Of a stretch of 64,000 nt of DNA, positions 37,087 to 48,990 are shown one piece after another. The notes beneath the pieces are model-generated. The model had not been told where the DNA came from and ran no database searches. It worked only from the letters and a program-made list of their open reading frames with translations. Each line of letters opens with the position of its first letter. Within the stretch, counting starts at the first letter, position 1. This stretch comes from Lithospermum erythrorhizon (Eukaryota; Streptophyta; Magnoliopsida; Boraginales; Boraginaceae). The DNA lies in contig JADFUC010001591.1 in NCBI GenBank assembly GCA_019722365.1, positions 1-64,000 on the forward strand, read 5' to 3'. Both the position numbers and the translations under genes were made by a program.

Positions 37087-38400
37087 GATCCGTTTGGATC
37101 GGTGGATTTGGATTTGAGGGTGGATTTGAAAGAAAGGGATTTAAAATCAAATTCATTGTTTGGAAAATTAATGAATTTGAGGAGTGATTTGGACATTTGG
37201 TGATGGATTTAAAATTAATTGTTTAGCAATGTCATTTTTGATATTCAGTAGAAACTTCATGTTCAACAAAATTTAGACACAGGAATTCATTTTGACAAAT
37301 TTTTGGCCAACGTCGATTTTGACAAAATTTCGTCAAATACATTTTCGACAAATTTTAACCCAAAGCTTCATTTCTATAAATTTTTGAGATGGAGCGTCAT
37401 TTTTAAACAAATTTCGGCCCGAACTTCATTTCGATAAATTTAGAACTGAAGCTACGTTTAAACGAAGTTTGATGCGAGGGGGCGTCATTTTCTGATTTCG
37501 ACCGAAGCGTCATTTATTGACAAATTTCATCCCGAAATTGATTTCTACAAATTTTGACCGAGAGCGTCATTTTACATGAATTCAACCGAATCTTCATTTC
37601 GATAAAAATTTGACTTCGACACGATCGTCATTTTTTGACAAATTCGACGAAATTTCATTTCGAAAAATTTCGACCGGAGCGTTATTTTTGTCAAATTTCA
37701 AAACAAAGAAGAAAACATGATCACTTGGTCAAAACGGTAAACGATAATTCGCGGGTGAAATGGGAAAAATATGGTCTCGATTCGAAACAAAATGAAAATA
37801 TGATTTATTATTGACAGCGGTAAAATATGATTTAAGTCCGAAATAGAATTGACAATATGGTTTTAAGGTCGGCTTGGGGTGAAAAACGGTCCCGGGTCAA
37901 AACGGGATGAAAATATGGTCCCTCGATGAATTGGGGCGAATGTATAGTCTCGGAACGAAAATATGATATCGGGTCGAAAAGGGCTGAAAATATGGTCTTG
38001 GGTCGAAATTGAGCAAAAATATGGTCGTGAGTCGAAGCAGTAATATGATCAGTCGAATCGTGGTGAAAATATGTTCTCGAGTCCAAAATGGGCGAGAAAA
38101 CATAATTAGGGATCGAAGCAGGGTGAAAATATGATTACGGGGTGGCAGAAAATATAGTGCCGGTCGAAATGGATCGAAATATGTTCTCAGTAAAATGGGC
38201 CGAACATATGTTTAGGATCGAAATGGACCGAAAATATGATCGGTTGAAATAGAGTGAAAATATAGTCGTCCACGGTTTGAAGCCCGGCAAAATACGGCCC
38301 GCGGGGTGAACATAAAGACTCGGTCGAAGCGGGTAAAAATGTAGTGCCGGATCGAGCTTGAGGTGAAAATATGATGCCGTAATAAAGCTTGTGGTGAAAA
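37087..38400 (-). mobile_element. Composite minisatellite element, copy 2 (inverted)
   Basis: The left edge is GTTTGGATCGGTGGATTTGG. Then come about 28 bp units alternating GCGTCATTTTTGAC and TTCATTTCGATAAATTT types (37,260-37,700), followed by more than 20 units of about 29 bp carrying GGTCGAAA...GAAAATATGGTC (37,740-38,400). Reverse-complemented, the order equals copy 1 at 4.4-5.4 kb. The flanks match 49.65-49.88 kb on the left and about 50.06-50.23 kb on the right, and nothing like it lies between those points in unit B. It is therefore an insertion. No protein is encoded. Confidence 0.65.
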
Positions 38401-39289
38401 TATGTCTGTTTCCAATTTAGTTGTACAATATCTAACATATGAATAAGATATTGACAAAGACCTGACACACGAAAATAATTAAGGATTGTTTGTACACCGA
38501 TTAATTTGTGTGATTGATTTTTCAATATTAAATATCTATAAATTTTGAATTACGGAATTTAAAGTTAATTTTAGATTTCAAGATATTGAAACCGATTAAC
38601 ACCAAATCGCATCTCATCGCTCACAGCGGTTGCACTTAGCTCTGGAATTGAGCGATAAAGTAGATAAATATTAAGCAGAAAAATATCTGATTTACGTCAC
38701 GAAAATCACACAGAATACATAGCGATAACCATACCTATTATAGAGATGAAAGAAGACCGCAAGACTTTCTAAGTGATAAGGGTGTATGTGGATGATAATT
38801 AAGAACATGAATTCACAGAAGTTGATGCATGCCCCACAAAGAATTAGGTCTATTGTTCAACTGGAACAACAAAAGATATGTTACATCAATGCGTGGAGGT
38901 AATTGTCGATTAGATGCCGAATAATTGAAATCAATTGGAGTATAGTCTTGAATAGTTCTTATTTGTTAAAATTTAATTCGCTAAAGTGAGTACTAAATAT
39001 TGCGAGTATGATCGCGGCCCAACATAAATGTCAAATTTGGATGAGAAAACAGTAGTGAATATCACTTTTGAGGACTAATCTGTAACAATATATATAACAA
39101 ATGCTTATCCAAAAAGTAACGGATTGTAATTTATTCAAATTTCTAACTTGGGTTTGGGATAACCTATAAAATACATATGCTTGTTTGAATCGATGGTATT
39201 TGTTGTCGAATCTAGCCTTTTCGGATTAGTGAGGGATAAATGTTATAACGTTATTAATAGAACTTTCGGTTAATATCATCTTATCGTCT

Positions 39290-39572
39290 TTCATCATCCG
39301 TTCTATATAGTTGTCTTTCAGGAACTAGAATTTTTGTTACAAATTCTTTGTCTTTCTGGCATTCTGATGTATATTTTATCTTTTAACCTTCTTAAATGTA
39401 ATTATATTACCAATGACTTTAATTAATTCTTATAGAATGGAGGTAGATATTAAATATCATCAATTATTAATTTAATCATTTAATTCTTTACTCAAGGGTT
39501 TATAGGTAAATTTATATGATTCCGTAATCAATGCGTTTAAAACTATAAAGACAATTATATAATAACAGAGGA
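39290..39572. mobile_element. Stowaway-like MITE upstream of acyltransferase A (decayed left end)
   Basis: It corresponds to the better preserved copy at 50,970-51,250. The inverse pair CCGTTCTATATAGTTGTCTT and AAGACAATTATATAATAACA is visible, but the outermost left bases differ. Confidence 0.6.
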
Positions 39573-39777
39573 GTATCAAACTAGATTTGATTCCATTGTA
39601 GGACCAATCTACATTAACTCACTCAAGGTGATCTAAGTTTGTATTATTAACTATGGTATGGCATATTCCGACACCTTTAGGTAGATATGTATACATCTCA
39701 TTAAAGTTTAGTTGAGTATTTGTGCAAACAAAACATATAGAAGATAATGTATCATCCTCCTTGGCTACTCCAGTGGC

Positions 39778-39784
39778 TATAAAT
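39778..39784 (+). promoter_or_regulatory. TATA box of acyltransferase A
   Basis: TATAAAT lies within GTGGCTATAAATTATCC, about 107 bp before the start codon. The same context recurs before copy B and at the orphan site near 50,685. Confidence 0.75.
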
Positions 39785-39884
39785 TATCCTGCAGCAAAGC
39801 AGTACCCTCACTAAACTATTAACTCTAAACGTATTTAGTTCAATTATTATAAGATTTGAGTTTTAAAATTGGAATACTACTAAG

Positions 39885-42800
39885 ATGTCATCCTCTGGAA
39901 CATCTTCTTTAAAATTCAGAGTTACTAGGAAAAACATAGAGCTAATTGGCCCAGCAAAACCAACACCCTATGAATGCAAACTACTCTCTGACATAGATGA
40001 TCAACAAAGTCTTCGGTTTCACGTCCCCGTTATTCAGTTTTACGGGTCTTCCCCTTCAATGGAAGGGAAAGACCCTGTTAAAGTCATCAAGGAGTCGCTC
40101 GCAAAGGCGTTAGTTTTCTACTACCCGCTTGCAGGGCGACTCAGGGAGCTTCCTGGAAGGAAGGTAATGGTGGAGTGTACAGGTGAGGGTGTGTTGTTCA
40201 TTGAAGCTGATGCTGATGTTAAGCTTGAGGACTTTGGGGAGGATGATCTTCATCCTCCATCTATTCCTTGTTTGGATGAGTTGCTTTATGATGTTCCTGG
40301 ATCTAGTGGAATACTTAACTCCCCTTTGTTGCTCATACAGGTATATCATTGTTCTTGAAGATGAAGACTTCTACCATGCATGCATCTTTCTCATCACTTT
40401 CCAAGAGATTTCATGCTCTCTCTATTTTTTTAATTATCGTTTCATTTTAATATTTTTTTACTTGTATATAATACCTTATTTATGGCAGAATGAAACAATC
40501 AAATATACAGAATTTTTGCAATATTCAAACTAAAAAAGAAGCAAAGGTTCAAGGATATTTAATATCTAAATGTCTGGGATATAATAGGAAAAATAAACAT
40601 AAATGTGTTTAGTAAATGTACAATGACAAATAAAAAAATGAGAAAATAAAACAAAAACATAGTGAGCAAGTATTTTGGTAAGATCCAGTCCTCCTTTTCT
40701 GACATTATATACTTACGTCATAATCGCCGATCAATTTGGACCCCAATATGTGGACCATATCAGCGGGATGGGCGTCTGAAGTGTCCTCGTAAAAGGTCAC
40801 GTGTAAACCCCAAGTGTGGTATAAGTGGACCAGGTTATACATGTGGGAGTGTATTGGTGGAGCCTGGTCCTAATTAAGACCTTGTAGGTACTTTAATACT
40901 CCCTCCATGCCTTTTTATTTGAGAGTTTTTGTCATTTTAGGAAATCTCAAATTAGGTTCTTATTTTGACCAAAATATGAGAGTGTGGTGTGAAGGGAAAA
41001 TAAAAAATGTGAGTTGAATTTAAATTTTCAAACATTCCTAACAAAAAGGGATGGAGGGAGTAGCATTTAAGCGGTCGTAGCGTGACTCGAAAATGCAACT
41101 GCTACTTGGCAGGTATTTAGCGGGGATGTTGTAATCTTTGCGATATTGCTACATGTAGCCTGTAGCAGACGGGAGTTCGATTCCGGTGGTGCAAATTTTT
41201 TTTAAACATTTAAAATTTTACAAAAAAAAAATTGAAAATGATGTCATTTTATTCGAATTTTTTTAAACCTAGACCAAAAGGACACGTTTTCAAACCTATA
41301 ATTAATAAATCTAGGCCAAAAGAAGATCATTAACAATGGAGTAATAATTAAAGAAGATGAAAACAACATATTTCAATCCAAATAAATAAATAAATATATA
41401 TATATTATATATAAGAAGATGAATTTCAATCCTCTACAAGTTTCAATCCAGAAAAAATCAACATTTTCTTTTATATGGAGTGCATGAAAACATGCATTAT
41501 TTTCAACCCAAATAGATATATTTATTATAACGGAGACCAAATATGTTTTCATCTACTAAACCCAGGGGGAGGGGAAGGACTAGGGAGGGAGTTTGAAAAT
41601 AGATTGGGACAAAGTTTGAAAATAAAAATTAAAGGTAGTGAAAAAAAAAGAATAAATGTATGAGGAAAACAAATAATCAAAAATCAACATTTTCTTTTAT
41701 ATAGGTCTATGAAAGCATCTCATTTTCAACCCAAATAGATATATTTATTATAACCGAGCCCAAATATGTTTTCATCTACTAAAACGGGGAGGGAGGAATT
41801 TGAGGAGAGTTTGAAAATAAATTGGGACAAGTTTGAAAATAAAAATTAAAGATAGTGAAAAAAGAAAAATAAATGTATGAGGGAAACAAATAATCAAAAT
41901 ATCACGGCCAAGGATCGAAGTTAGACACGAAGTACCTTACTATTTTCACATGTGGTTCTGAGGAGGATGCTCTTGGGTTATATCCTCGTCTATAAATGTT
42001 TTTTTAATTAAATTGATGGTGGTCAAACTATAAGCACCCCTATGGCTAGCCGCTATTTACTACTACTCTCATAACTGAGTGACCAAGGGTAATCTATTAT
42101 TATTAGAATTATGTTTATAATTAAATCTTCTGCCAATTATGATTACTTGGGATTCATGCTAGAATCGGTCGAAATATAGCCCAATAAGTAGATTTGGTAG
42201 TACGACGTAAGGTCGTTGGGTGGATATATAGTTTGGTCCTTCTACAAAAAGAATGATCAAAATACTCCCGACACTTAAGTGGGTGCAAGAGCGATAGTAA
42301 CCTACTAATAAGAGTATGTGCATCAGTTTTTCTATTTTTTTTCTTTCTAAAATTCACTTGCAATGAACATTTTTCTTATTTTAGGGGGTTAGCTTTTATG
42401 TGTCTACTTTAGCAACTTCCCTATTATTCACCTAAAATATGAAAATTGAGTATTTCAAGATTTTCAAAACTTAAAAAGAAAAAGTAAGCATGGGAAAAAC
42501 AATATAGGAAGTAGCGGTGTGATCGAGCCGAACCCTACAGAATATTAACTATGTTTGGCTTGATTTGATTTTTCTATTTTACATATTTGATTTGATTTGA
42601 TTTGATATAATATTAAAAAATAAAGTTTGATTTGAGTTTGAAACCCATTGATTTGGTATTTCGGATTGAATATTTGCAAATAGTTTGATTTGCTATTATA
42701 AAAATGGTTATAAGTTATGGGTTATTTGAATGGACAGGTTAAATGTAGTTCAATTTGATAACACTTAGACTATTAGTGTTATTAGGTATGGGCTAATGGA

Positions 42801-44254
42801 CTATTTAAATGGGCAAGTTAAATTGGGATGGGGGTTCAGGGTTACGGATCTAGCCGAATAGTTTGATCCGATTCCAAAATCAAGGTTTGATTTGATATTT
42901 GAAGGGACAAATCGAGCTCAAATCGAACTTTTTTGAGCCGAATCTTCGAACCAAATCGAATATTTGTGTTTCACTCACACACCTAATAGGGAGCGTCTGG
43001 GGTGGGGTATGTCACCAATTTTTGAGGCTGATTTATTTTAGAAAATTTTCTTTATTATGCTCCAGATTTTTTAACTTTTTAAGTCCCTACTATAGCTTTT
43101 AGGGGACGGAGCTGGTGTACATGTTCTAATACCTGATATTAGGAAGTGAACTTCTATCCATAAAATTAATGTTTACTACAACAAGATCATTGCAAAATTG
43201 ATACAAATTAATTTTTGAAAGTGATAGATATGTTACCTACTTAATTGCTGCCTGATAGATTAAGGAAGGGGCGAATAACCATGAAGTTGATGTTTAGTAT
43301 GCATGAATTTGGATCGAATTTGACATTCAGGTCTTGCATAAATGACATGACTGATTGATTCCATTGATTTGCAGGTAACTCGCCTTTGTGGTTTCATCCC
43401 TCGGGGCACGCTTCAGCCACACCCAATTTGATGCATTTGGATTGCAACAATTCATGACGGCCATAAGTGAACTTGCAAGGGGTGCGACCTCCCCTTCAAT
43501 CCTCCCAGTATGGCAAAGAGAATTATTCAGTGCAAGGCATCCACCTCAAATAACTCATGTCCATCACGAGTATGATCACATTCCAGACACTAACAACATC
43601 ATCCAACAAAACAAATTAATCAAGCGATCATTCTTCTTTGGTCCTGAAGAAATTTCCATACTTCGAAACTTGGTCATGATGGAATCTCAAAATAAGTATT
43701 CATCGTTTAATCTTGTAGCTGCATGTGTATGGCGTTGTCGAACCATCGCTCTTCAGTACGGCCCGAGCGAGGAGGTGCGTTTTCTTTGTCTTGTCAACGC
43801 GCGTGGTAGGATTCATCCTCCACTAGTACCCACGGGATACTACGGGAATGCTTTCGTGTATCCCGCGGGGATAACAACCGCTGGAGAGCTAGGTGAAAAT
43901 CACCTAGCCTTCGCAGCTGATATTATATCGAAGATAAAGTCCCATGTGACGAAAGAGTACATACAATCAGTGGCAGATTTAATGGTATTGAAAGGAAGGC
44001 CTCCGTTTTCATATGCAAGGACATATTTGGTTTCTGATAATACGAAAGCTGGATTTGAGAATGTGGATTATGGGTGGGGGAAGGCGGTGTATGGCGGTGT
44101 TGCTTTAGGCGATGTTGTCCCTGGGGTGGCGTGCTTCTACATTCCGTTTGAGAGAAAGAATAATAGTGGAAAAGGGATTCTGGTTCCTGTTACTTTGCAT
44201 CCTCCTGCAATGGAAATATTTGAGAAAGAACTTCGGATCATATTAAACAAATAA
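39885..44254 (+). CDS. BAHD acyltransferase, benzyl alcohol O-benzoyltransferase-like, copy A (one frameshift)
   Basis: Two exons (39,885-40,340 and 43,375-44,254) are split by a 3.0 kb intron at the position usual for BAHD genes (LLLIQ then VTRL). BAHD enzymes move an acyl group from acyl-CoA to an alcohol; this subgroup makes benzoyl or related esters such as benzyl benzoate. Exon 1 has [26 protein letters not shown] and [17 protein letters not shown]. Exon 2 has the HxxxD motif as HTQFD and the structural DFGWG motif as DYGWG. About 444 residues are expected. At the start of exon 2 one extra C near 43,403 (CATCCCTCGG, against CATCCTCGG in copy B) puts the rest out of frame, and two in-frame triplets are also missing. 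Downstream, 288 codons are open. The ring-binding specificity cannot be read from sequence. Confidence 0.88.
40899..41060. mobile_element. Stowaway MITE in acyltransferase A intron
   Basis: The 162 bp element starts CTCCCTCCATGCC and ends GGGATGGAGGGAG, flanked by TA. These are the canonical Stowaway ends. It is shared with copy B, so it predates the duplication. Confidence 0.85.
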
Positions 44255-44958
44255 TGGTGACAAATTTGATGTTGGGGGAAAACTGTTATTAGTACTGCAA
44301 GGAGATCAGATCATATGTTATATTATAGAAAAATATTCTTCGCCTATTGTCTTGTTTCGTTGGCAAAGTTTTATATTTCTAAAAGTAACTGTGATTTAAG
44401 TGTGAAGCACATATATATGTCCAAACAAAAAATAGATTGTGTGCATGGTTGGTTCGGTTGAGATTTGGAGTAAAGCTTGCTACATTTTCGCGTTAAGTAG
44501 ATTTACCATGCTAATAAGCTATTCAAATTAAAAGAGATATTCGATTATTCATATTTTCTTTTAAGGTTTTAATTGATCACACATTTGATGTCTTCTAAAG
44601 TATTTCATTTTAACACAATTATTAAAATGTCTCATTTTGTAATACAACTTCTTAAGATATCCGTTTTTGGTTTCATCATTATGTTTGGTTCTCGAGTTCA
44701 CGTGCCGACCACATAACCTTTTTAGGTCATTCTTTATGAATATGTTCGATATTAAAAGTCTTGATAGAAGGAAGGACTAAATAGAAGTCTTCTCACGAGT
44801 AATTTTCACGAAAGGAAAACAGTTCCGGAAATTCGTATAGGCACAAAAATTTCAATCTTGTGGCCATTGGTCTTATTACTTTACATACACGGTTTATTTG
44901 TTTCTTGACGCAACTTCATATATTGAGCAATATCTTGGAATCATGCTACTCAAAACAC
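44255..44958. other. Spacer between acyltransferase A and kiwellin A
   Basis: It holds the acyltransferase 3' region and the kiwellin upstream region. A stretch at about 44,540-44,600 (TTTTCTTTTAAGGTTTTAAT... then GTCTTCTAAAGTATTT) recurs in weaker form at about 49,430-49,490. No gene. Confidence 0.55.
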
Positions 44959-44965
44959 TATATAA
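44959..44965 (+). promoter_or_regulatory. TATA box of kiwellin A
   Basis: TATATAA occurs in the context AAAACACTATATAATTG, about 85 bp before the start codon. The matching site in copy B is at 57,586-57,592. Confidence 0.65.
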
Positions 44966-45044
44966 TTGAAGCAATTAAATTCATCATCAAACATTCACCA
45001 ATCCAATTGCAATAGAAAGAAGAGAAATAACACATCAACCTTTA

Positions 45045-45600
45045 ATGGAGAACTTCGTCTCAAAAACATCTTTTTTGGTATTCCTAATTGTTCTTTCTTA
45101 TTCTCTCCAGTACAAATCTTTATCTTGCAGTTCTAGTGGCACAATCACAGGAACAACCCCACCTGCAGGACAATGCAACACCGAAAACGACTCCGATTGC
45201 TGCAACCAGGGCCAAGACTACACTACTTATACATGTTCGCCTTAAGTGACCGCCATCACGACTGCCATTCTGACCATCAACAGCTTCGAGAAGGGGGGGG
45301 GATGGTGGCGGTCAGGTGCAACAACAAATGCCACCTGATGACAAGCCAGTCGTCTCATTGTCAACAGGGTGGTACAATGGAGGCTCAAGATGCCTAAAAT
45401 ACATTAGAATTACAGCTAATGGAAAGAGAGTCGACGCTATGGTTGTTGATGAATGTGATTCAACAATGGGATGTGATTCAGACCATGATTATCAACCTCT
45501 TTGTAGAAACAACATTGTTGATGGATCTAAGGCTGTTTGGGAAGCACTTGGGGTGGATCCAAATCAGGACGAGTTGAATATTTCTTGGACTGATGTTTAA
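45045..45600 (+). pseudogene. Kiwellin (ripening-related protein), copy A, stop and frameshift
   Basis: A secretory signal peptide (MENFVSKTSFLVFLIVLSYS, then a hydrophobic/Ser stretch) leads to the kiwellin start SSGTITG and the cysteine-rich segment CNTENDSDCCNQG. A TAA then replaces the proline codon expected after CSP (45,243-45,245). The same frame continues with [18 protein letters not shown] until a run of nine G residues (eight would keep frame) shifts it. The rest is open: [36 protein letters not shown], and an end at SWTDV. Kiwellins are secreted double-psi beta-barrel proteins; some bind and inhibit a fungal chorismate mutase effector. The conserved C-terminal domain is complete, but translation should stop after about 66 residues. 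Confidence 0.85.
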
Positions 45601-45839
45601 AACGTGTAGAAGAAAACATATGTTAATCTATGTAGATTGCATTGTATAGATGACATGTATCTAATTAAGTTCTAGTTATATACCATGTAACATTATCAGA
45701 AGAGTCGATCACATGGCTTCTCATAAATTGTAAAATTATTATCTCTTTGCTTGGAGGAAATTTGGATTTGAAAATGCAGTTTGCCTATATCGTTGTATTA
45801 GATCTCCGCATTAATTTGTTGAGTACTTACTGATGTCAG

Positions 45840-48800
45840 AGATTTCGGCGAGGGTTACGGGCGGTTCCTCGCCTTTTCCTCGTCTAACATCTTTTTCTTG
45901 ATTGAGCATTCCTGGTGAGGGGCGAGGGCCATCAGAATGCGCCTACTTCGATTTGACGAGGAATTGCCATCTTCGAGGAGCTTGGGTGTCTTGGCTGGTT
46001 CCTTATTGGGTATGGTAGATGCCCCTCGTTTGTCGGAGAACAGGGCCTCCATGCTTGTGCTAGAATCGGGTTTGTCTTGGTTGTTGTATTCATCTCACGT
46101 AGCTTAAAAGATTAGAAGAGTTAGAATGCCTGGGCCAATGTGAAGTCGTCCTTGATCATTTCTCAGATGATAAGTGGAGTGCCATTCCAAATGAATAACT
46201 TAAGGAAATTGGGTTCCTTGTAAATGATATGAATGATGGGTATTTATAGAGGGACTGAAAGGCTCGGTCGAGGATGTTAACAATTACCTGAATATTGCGA
46301 GTGTCAAAGTCTATTTTATATCGGGATTGAGGCTTTTAAACCTATCCTTAAATGGGCTTTAAATGGACATTATTTTTGTCTTGTGGTCCATGAATTGTAT
46401 TTATATCCTTTAATACTATTATATTCATGCCACCATTTTTTGAAATGGTGGGTGAGTATAAGGTGTTAAATGAACTCATTAGGCACACTATTCCATCAGT
46501 GGCAATCGAATTCAACCATATCTTCCTATAAAAGGTAATATTTTCCTATTTTTCTTTACACATACATTTCATTCTCATATTTTCCACTTTTCGAAATCCT
46601 TTCTCCTGCCTCCCTTACATTCTATGCAAGACTCCATTTGTACCATAACCCAGCAATCACCAGAAGTCCTTGACACATAGGAGATGCCCAGTCGAGACAG
46701 TCAACATGCCACGAGAGAATGCAAACTTGCTCGTCTGTTCCCCCGCCTCTTCTCAGCGTGTTTTTCTTCGAATAAGCAAGTGGTGGTTGTGTGGATCCCT
46801 CTAACAATGGCAATGTACCACGAGGAGCTTGGGTTTGTGGTATTTCCACTTCGACTCCGATTAAATGCAGACGTGGAGGCTATGATTTCTTTGCCTCGGT
46901 AATCACGTACTCAAATGATGACATCATTTGGGGTGTCGTGGGGAGGACACACATGGAGGTTGAGACCGTTCAGGCGGCCAAGAAGAGGAAAAGGGTGGTT
47001 GTCGAAAGGCGAAAAAGAGCTCGAAAACCCTCTATTGCGAAGGAGTCTTGAGGAGCTACCCGACAAAAGGGGTAAAGTGTCCCAGCGCTCTCGAGGGCTT
47101 TCGGAAGGCGGGCGACCAATGCTATAGCCTGTAGCACTTGAGACACCCCTTCGCTAACACTACTATATTGAGGCGGTGGGTAGAGACAAGGATCACCTAA
47201 GTTGGTGAGATGACCCGTGAAGCCCGTAATTGACCAGCAAGGGTCCCCGTGGAAGAGGATGTACTCCGTGTTACGGGGTATTTCTCAACTATGGCCTTCG
47301 CTTCCCGCCTCCCGCCTTTCTCAGTAAAACTGTAGCGAGAGAGATCAACCGTGCCCCAGTCGGTTTTGGCCTTTGCTGGGCAGCACAGAAAGCCTTCGGG
47401 TAGAGGCGTCTCGGTCGAGAATTAGTTCGGTCGTTGAACCTTTTAGTAGAATCTTGATGTAGCGCAGCCTTGTTTGTCTTTGTTCCTCTAAATGCGCTCT
47501 GAAGCAAGGAATAACTCTGCCATAGGAAACAAGGGAAATCTAACATGAGTCATCGATGGCGCAGAAATGCTGGTTTTCTTTGTGAAAGATGCCTTTTTGG
47601 AAGAAGTACATAGTACCTTCTCTACCATCCACACAACCTTAGAGGTTGAAGAGTCCCTGAAGTTGCCGAGGGTTAAAGAAGCTAGAATAAGGGTTTCCTA
47701 AAACCCTCGCGTTGGACATTTTATGCGATCTTGATGTCCTCGTCAAAGCGGGGTTGTCGAAGGGTGTCGACAGCACCACTACATTTCGATCACAGGTATT
47801 TCCCAACTACTTGACCTTGTTTCTTTTATTATTTTCTTAAATCCTTGTATATTATTTATAATGGTCCTTTTTTTTATTCGGCGACCCTTCTAAAGGCGAA
47901 GGATGGGAAGGCCATCGTTCCCCACCAAGTGAGCTACTTGGATGTTATATCGGGGAGTCGACTTATTAATGAAATGTTGGTCCCCGAAGCCCTCTTCTTC
48001 CTCGGTTGCTCCAACCCCTGTTGTGGCCTCAAAGGAACAGTCAACGGAACCTGAAGAGATGTCATCGCCCTCTCTTCCTACTCCTACCGATGCGACTAAG
48101 AGCGATTGAGCTTGAAGTGCTCACCGGGTCTCGCCCTTCGCTTTGAGGCACCCGCTTTCCCCGTCTTTCCCATAGAGTTCCTTTGTAAGAGGATCTTCGA
48201 GGGCCTTGCCTGTGGAGTCCAGTCAGAGGGGAGTTTCAAGAGCGACCACCCGGCCGTTGTTGATTTTCCTTAAACACTTCCCTCGGGAGTTCTGAATCAC
48301 TTAAGATACCGTGTCCAAAACCCAGCGGCCCACTGAAATCGTAGTTGAAATCTTGAAGAATTGCATGTGCGATTAGATGCATTTTTGGGCGTTCTGGAAC
48401 TCAACCTTCAAGCCTCTTCGATCGCTTCTCCTACCACCAGATAAAGGTATTTTCCTTTTCCTTTTTATTTTTTATTCTTCTCATACTTGTTCTTCCGTTA
48501 TCTCTTTAGGCGACCAAGGTGTCTTACGCATTGTCTCTCCGGTTAAGTGATTCTTGAGCAAGTGATGAGGAAGTGAAACAGGCTTCTCGGCCTACATGCG
48601 AGAAGAAGGAAAAGAGACGAGGCTCTCATCAAGAGAGATGAGTTGGCCGAGTTGTGTCGGAAGTAGCGGCTTGGAGGCGTGAGGATCTTTGTGATCGCTC
48701 GAGGAGGCTTCGAGGTTTATAAGATTGAAGTGTGAAGAAGAGCAGCAGGAACTCTAAGCGGTCAAGGACCATAGCGCATCCATATATCGAGAATATCTTA

Positions 48801-48990
48801 AGGGGAGTATTATGATAGGTTACTAGAAAGGAGGCTCAAATCAAAGGAGCTTCACCTGTGAGATACCTCTGTTGAGAAGGTTTAAACGGAGCGAGGAGTA
48901 CCACACTCTTCTCAAAGGCAATAGTTTTTTCCTCGGGCCCTTTTGTAGTGCAGGTACCATTGGGTTGTTCTTCTCTCTTTCCATTATCAT
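45840..48990 (+). mobile_element. Degenerate gypsy-like retroelement segment, unit A
   Basis: The segment is GC-richer than its surroundings, and its coding-like stretches are broken in all frames. A promoter-like TCTTCCTATAAAAGG lies at about 46,520, followed by a C/T-rich leader. Near 47,280-47,400 the plus strand reads FLNYGLRFP followed by a Trp/Ala-rich stretch, resembling the gag-like domain of plant elements annotated as putative gypsy-type transposon (PF04195). Near 48,720-48,800 a Glu/Gln-rich coiled-coil-like piece is seen. No protease, reverse transcriptase or integrase is visible, so it is non-autonomous and dead. Copy B is at 59.6-62.6 kb. Confidence 0.45.

Noticed and set aside
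41160..41190. tRNA-like phrase GGAGTTCGATTCCGGTGGTG in the acyltransferase A intron (also at about 52,850)
   Set aside because: It resembles a T-arm/B-box, but no acceptor stem, D-arm or anticodon arm could be built upstream. At most it is a SINE trace.
42154..42420. Short minus-strand open frame repeated at 53,797-54,021
   Set aside because: Conserved only because the DNA is duplicated; it lies in an intron and has no recognisable domain.
45246..45600. Reading the second half of kiwellin A as an independent gene
   Set aside because: The frame is a continuation of the kiwellin domain after a stop and a frameshift; no separate promoter or signal peptide is visible.
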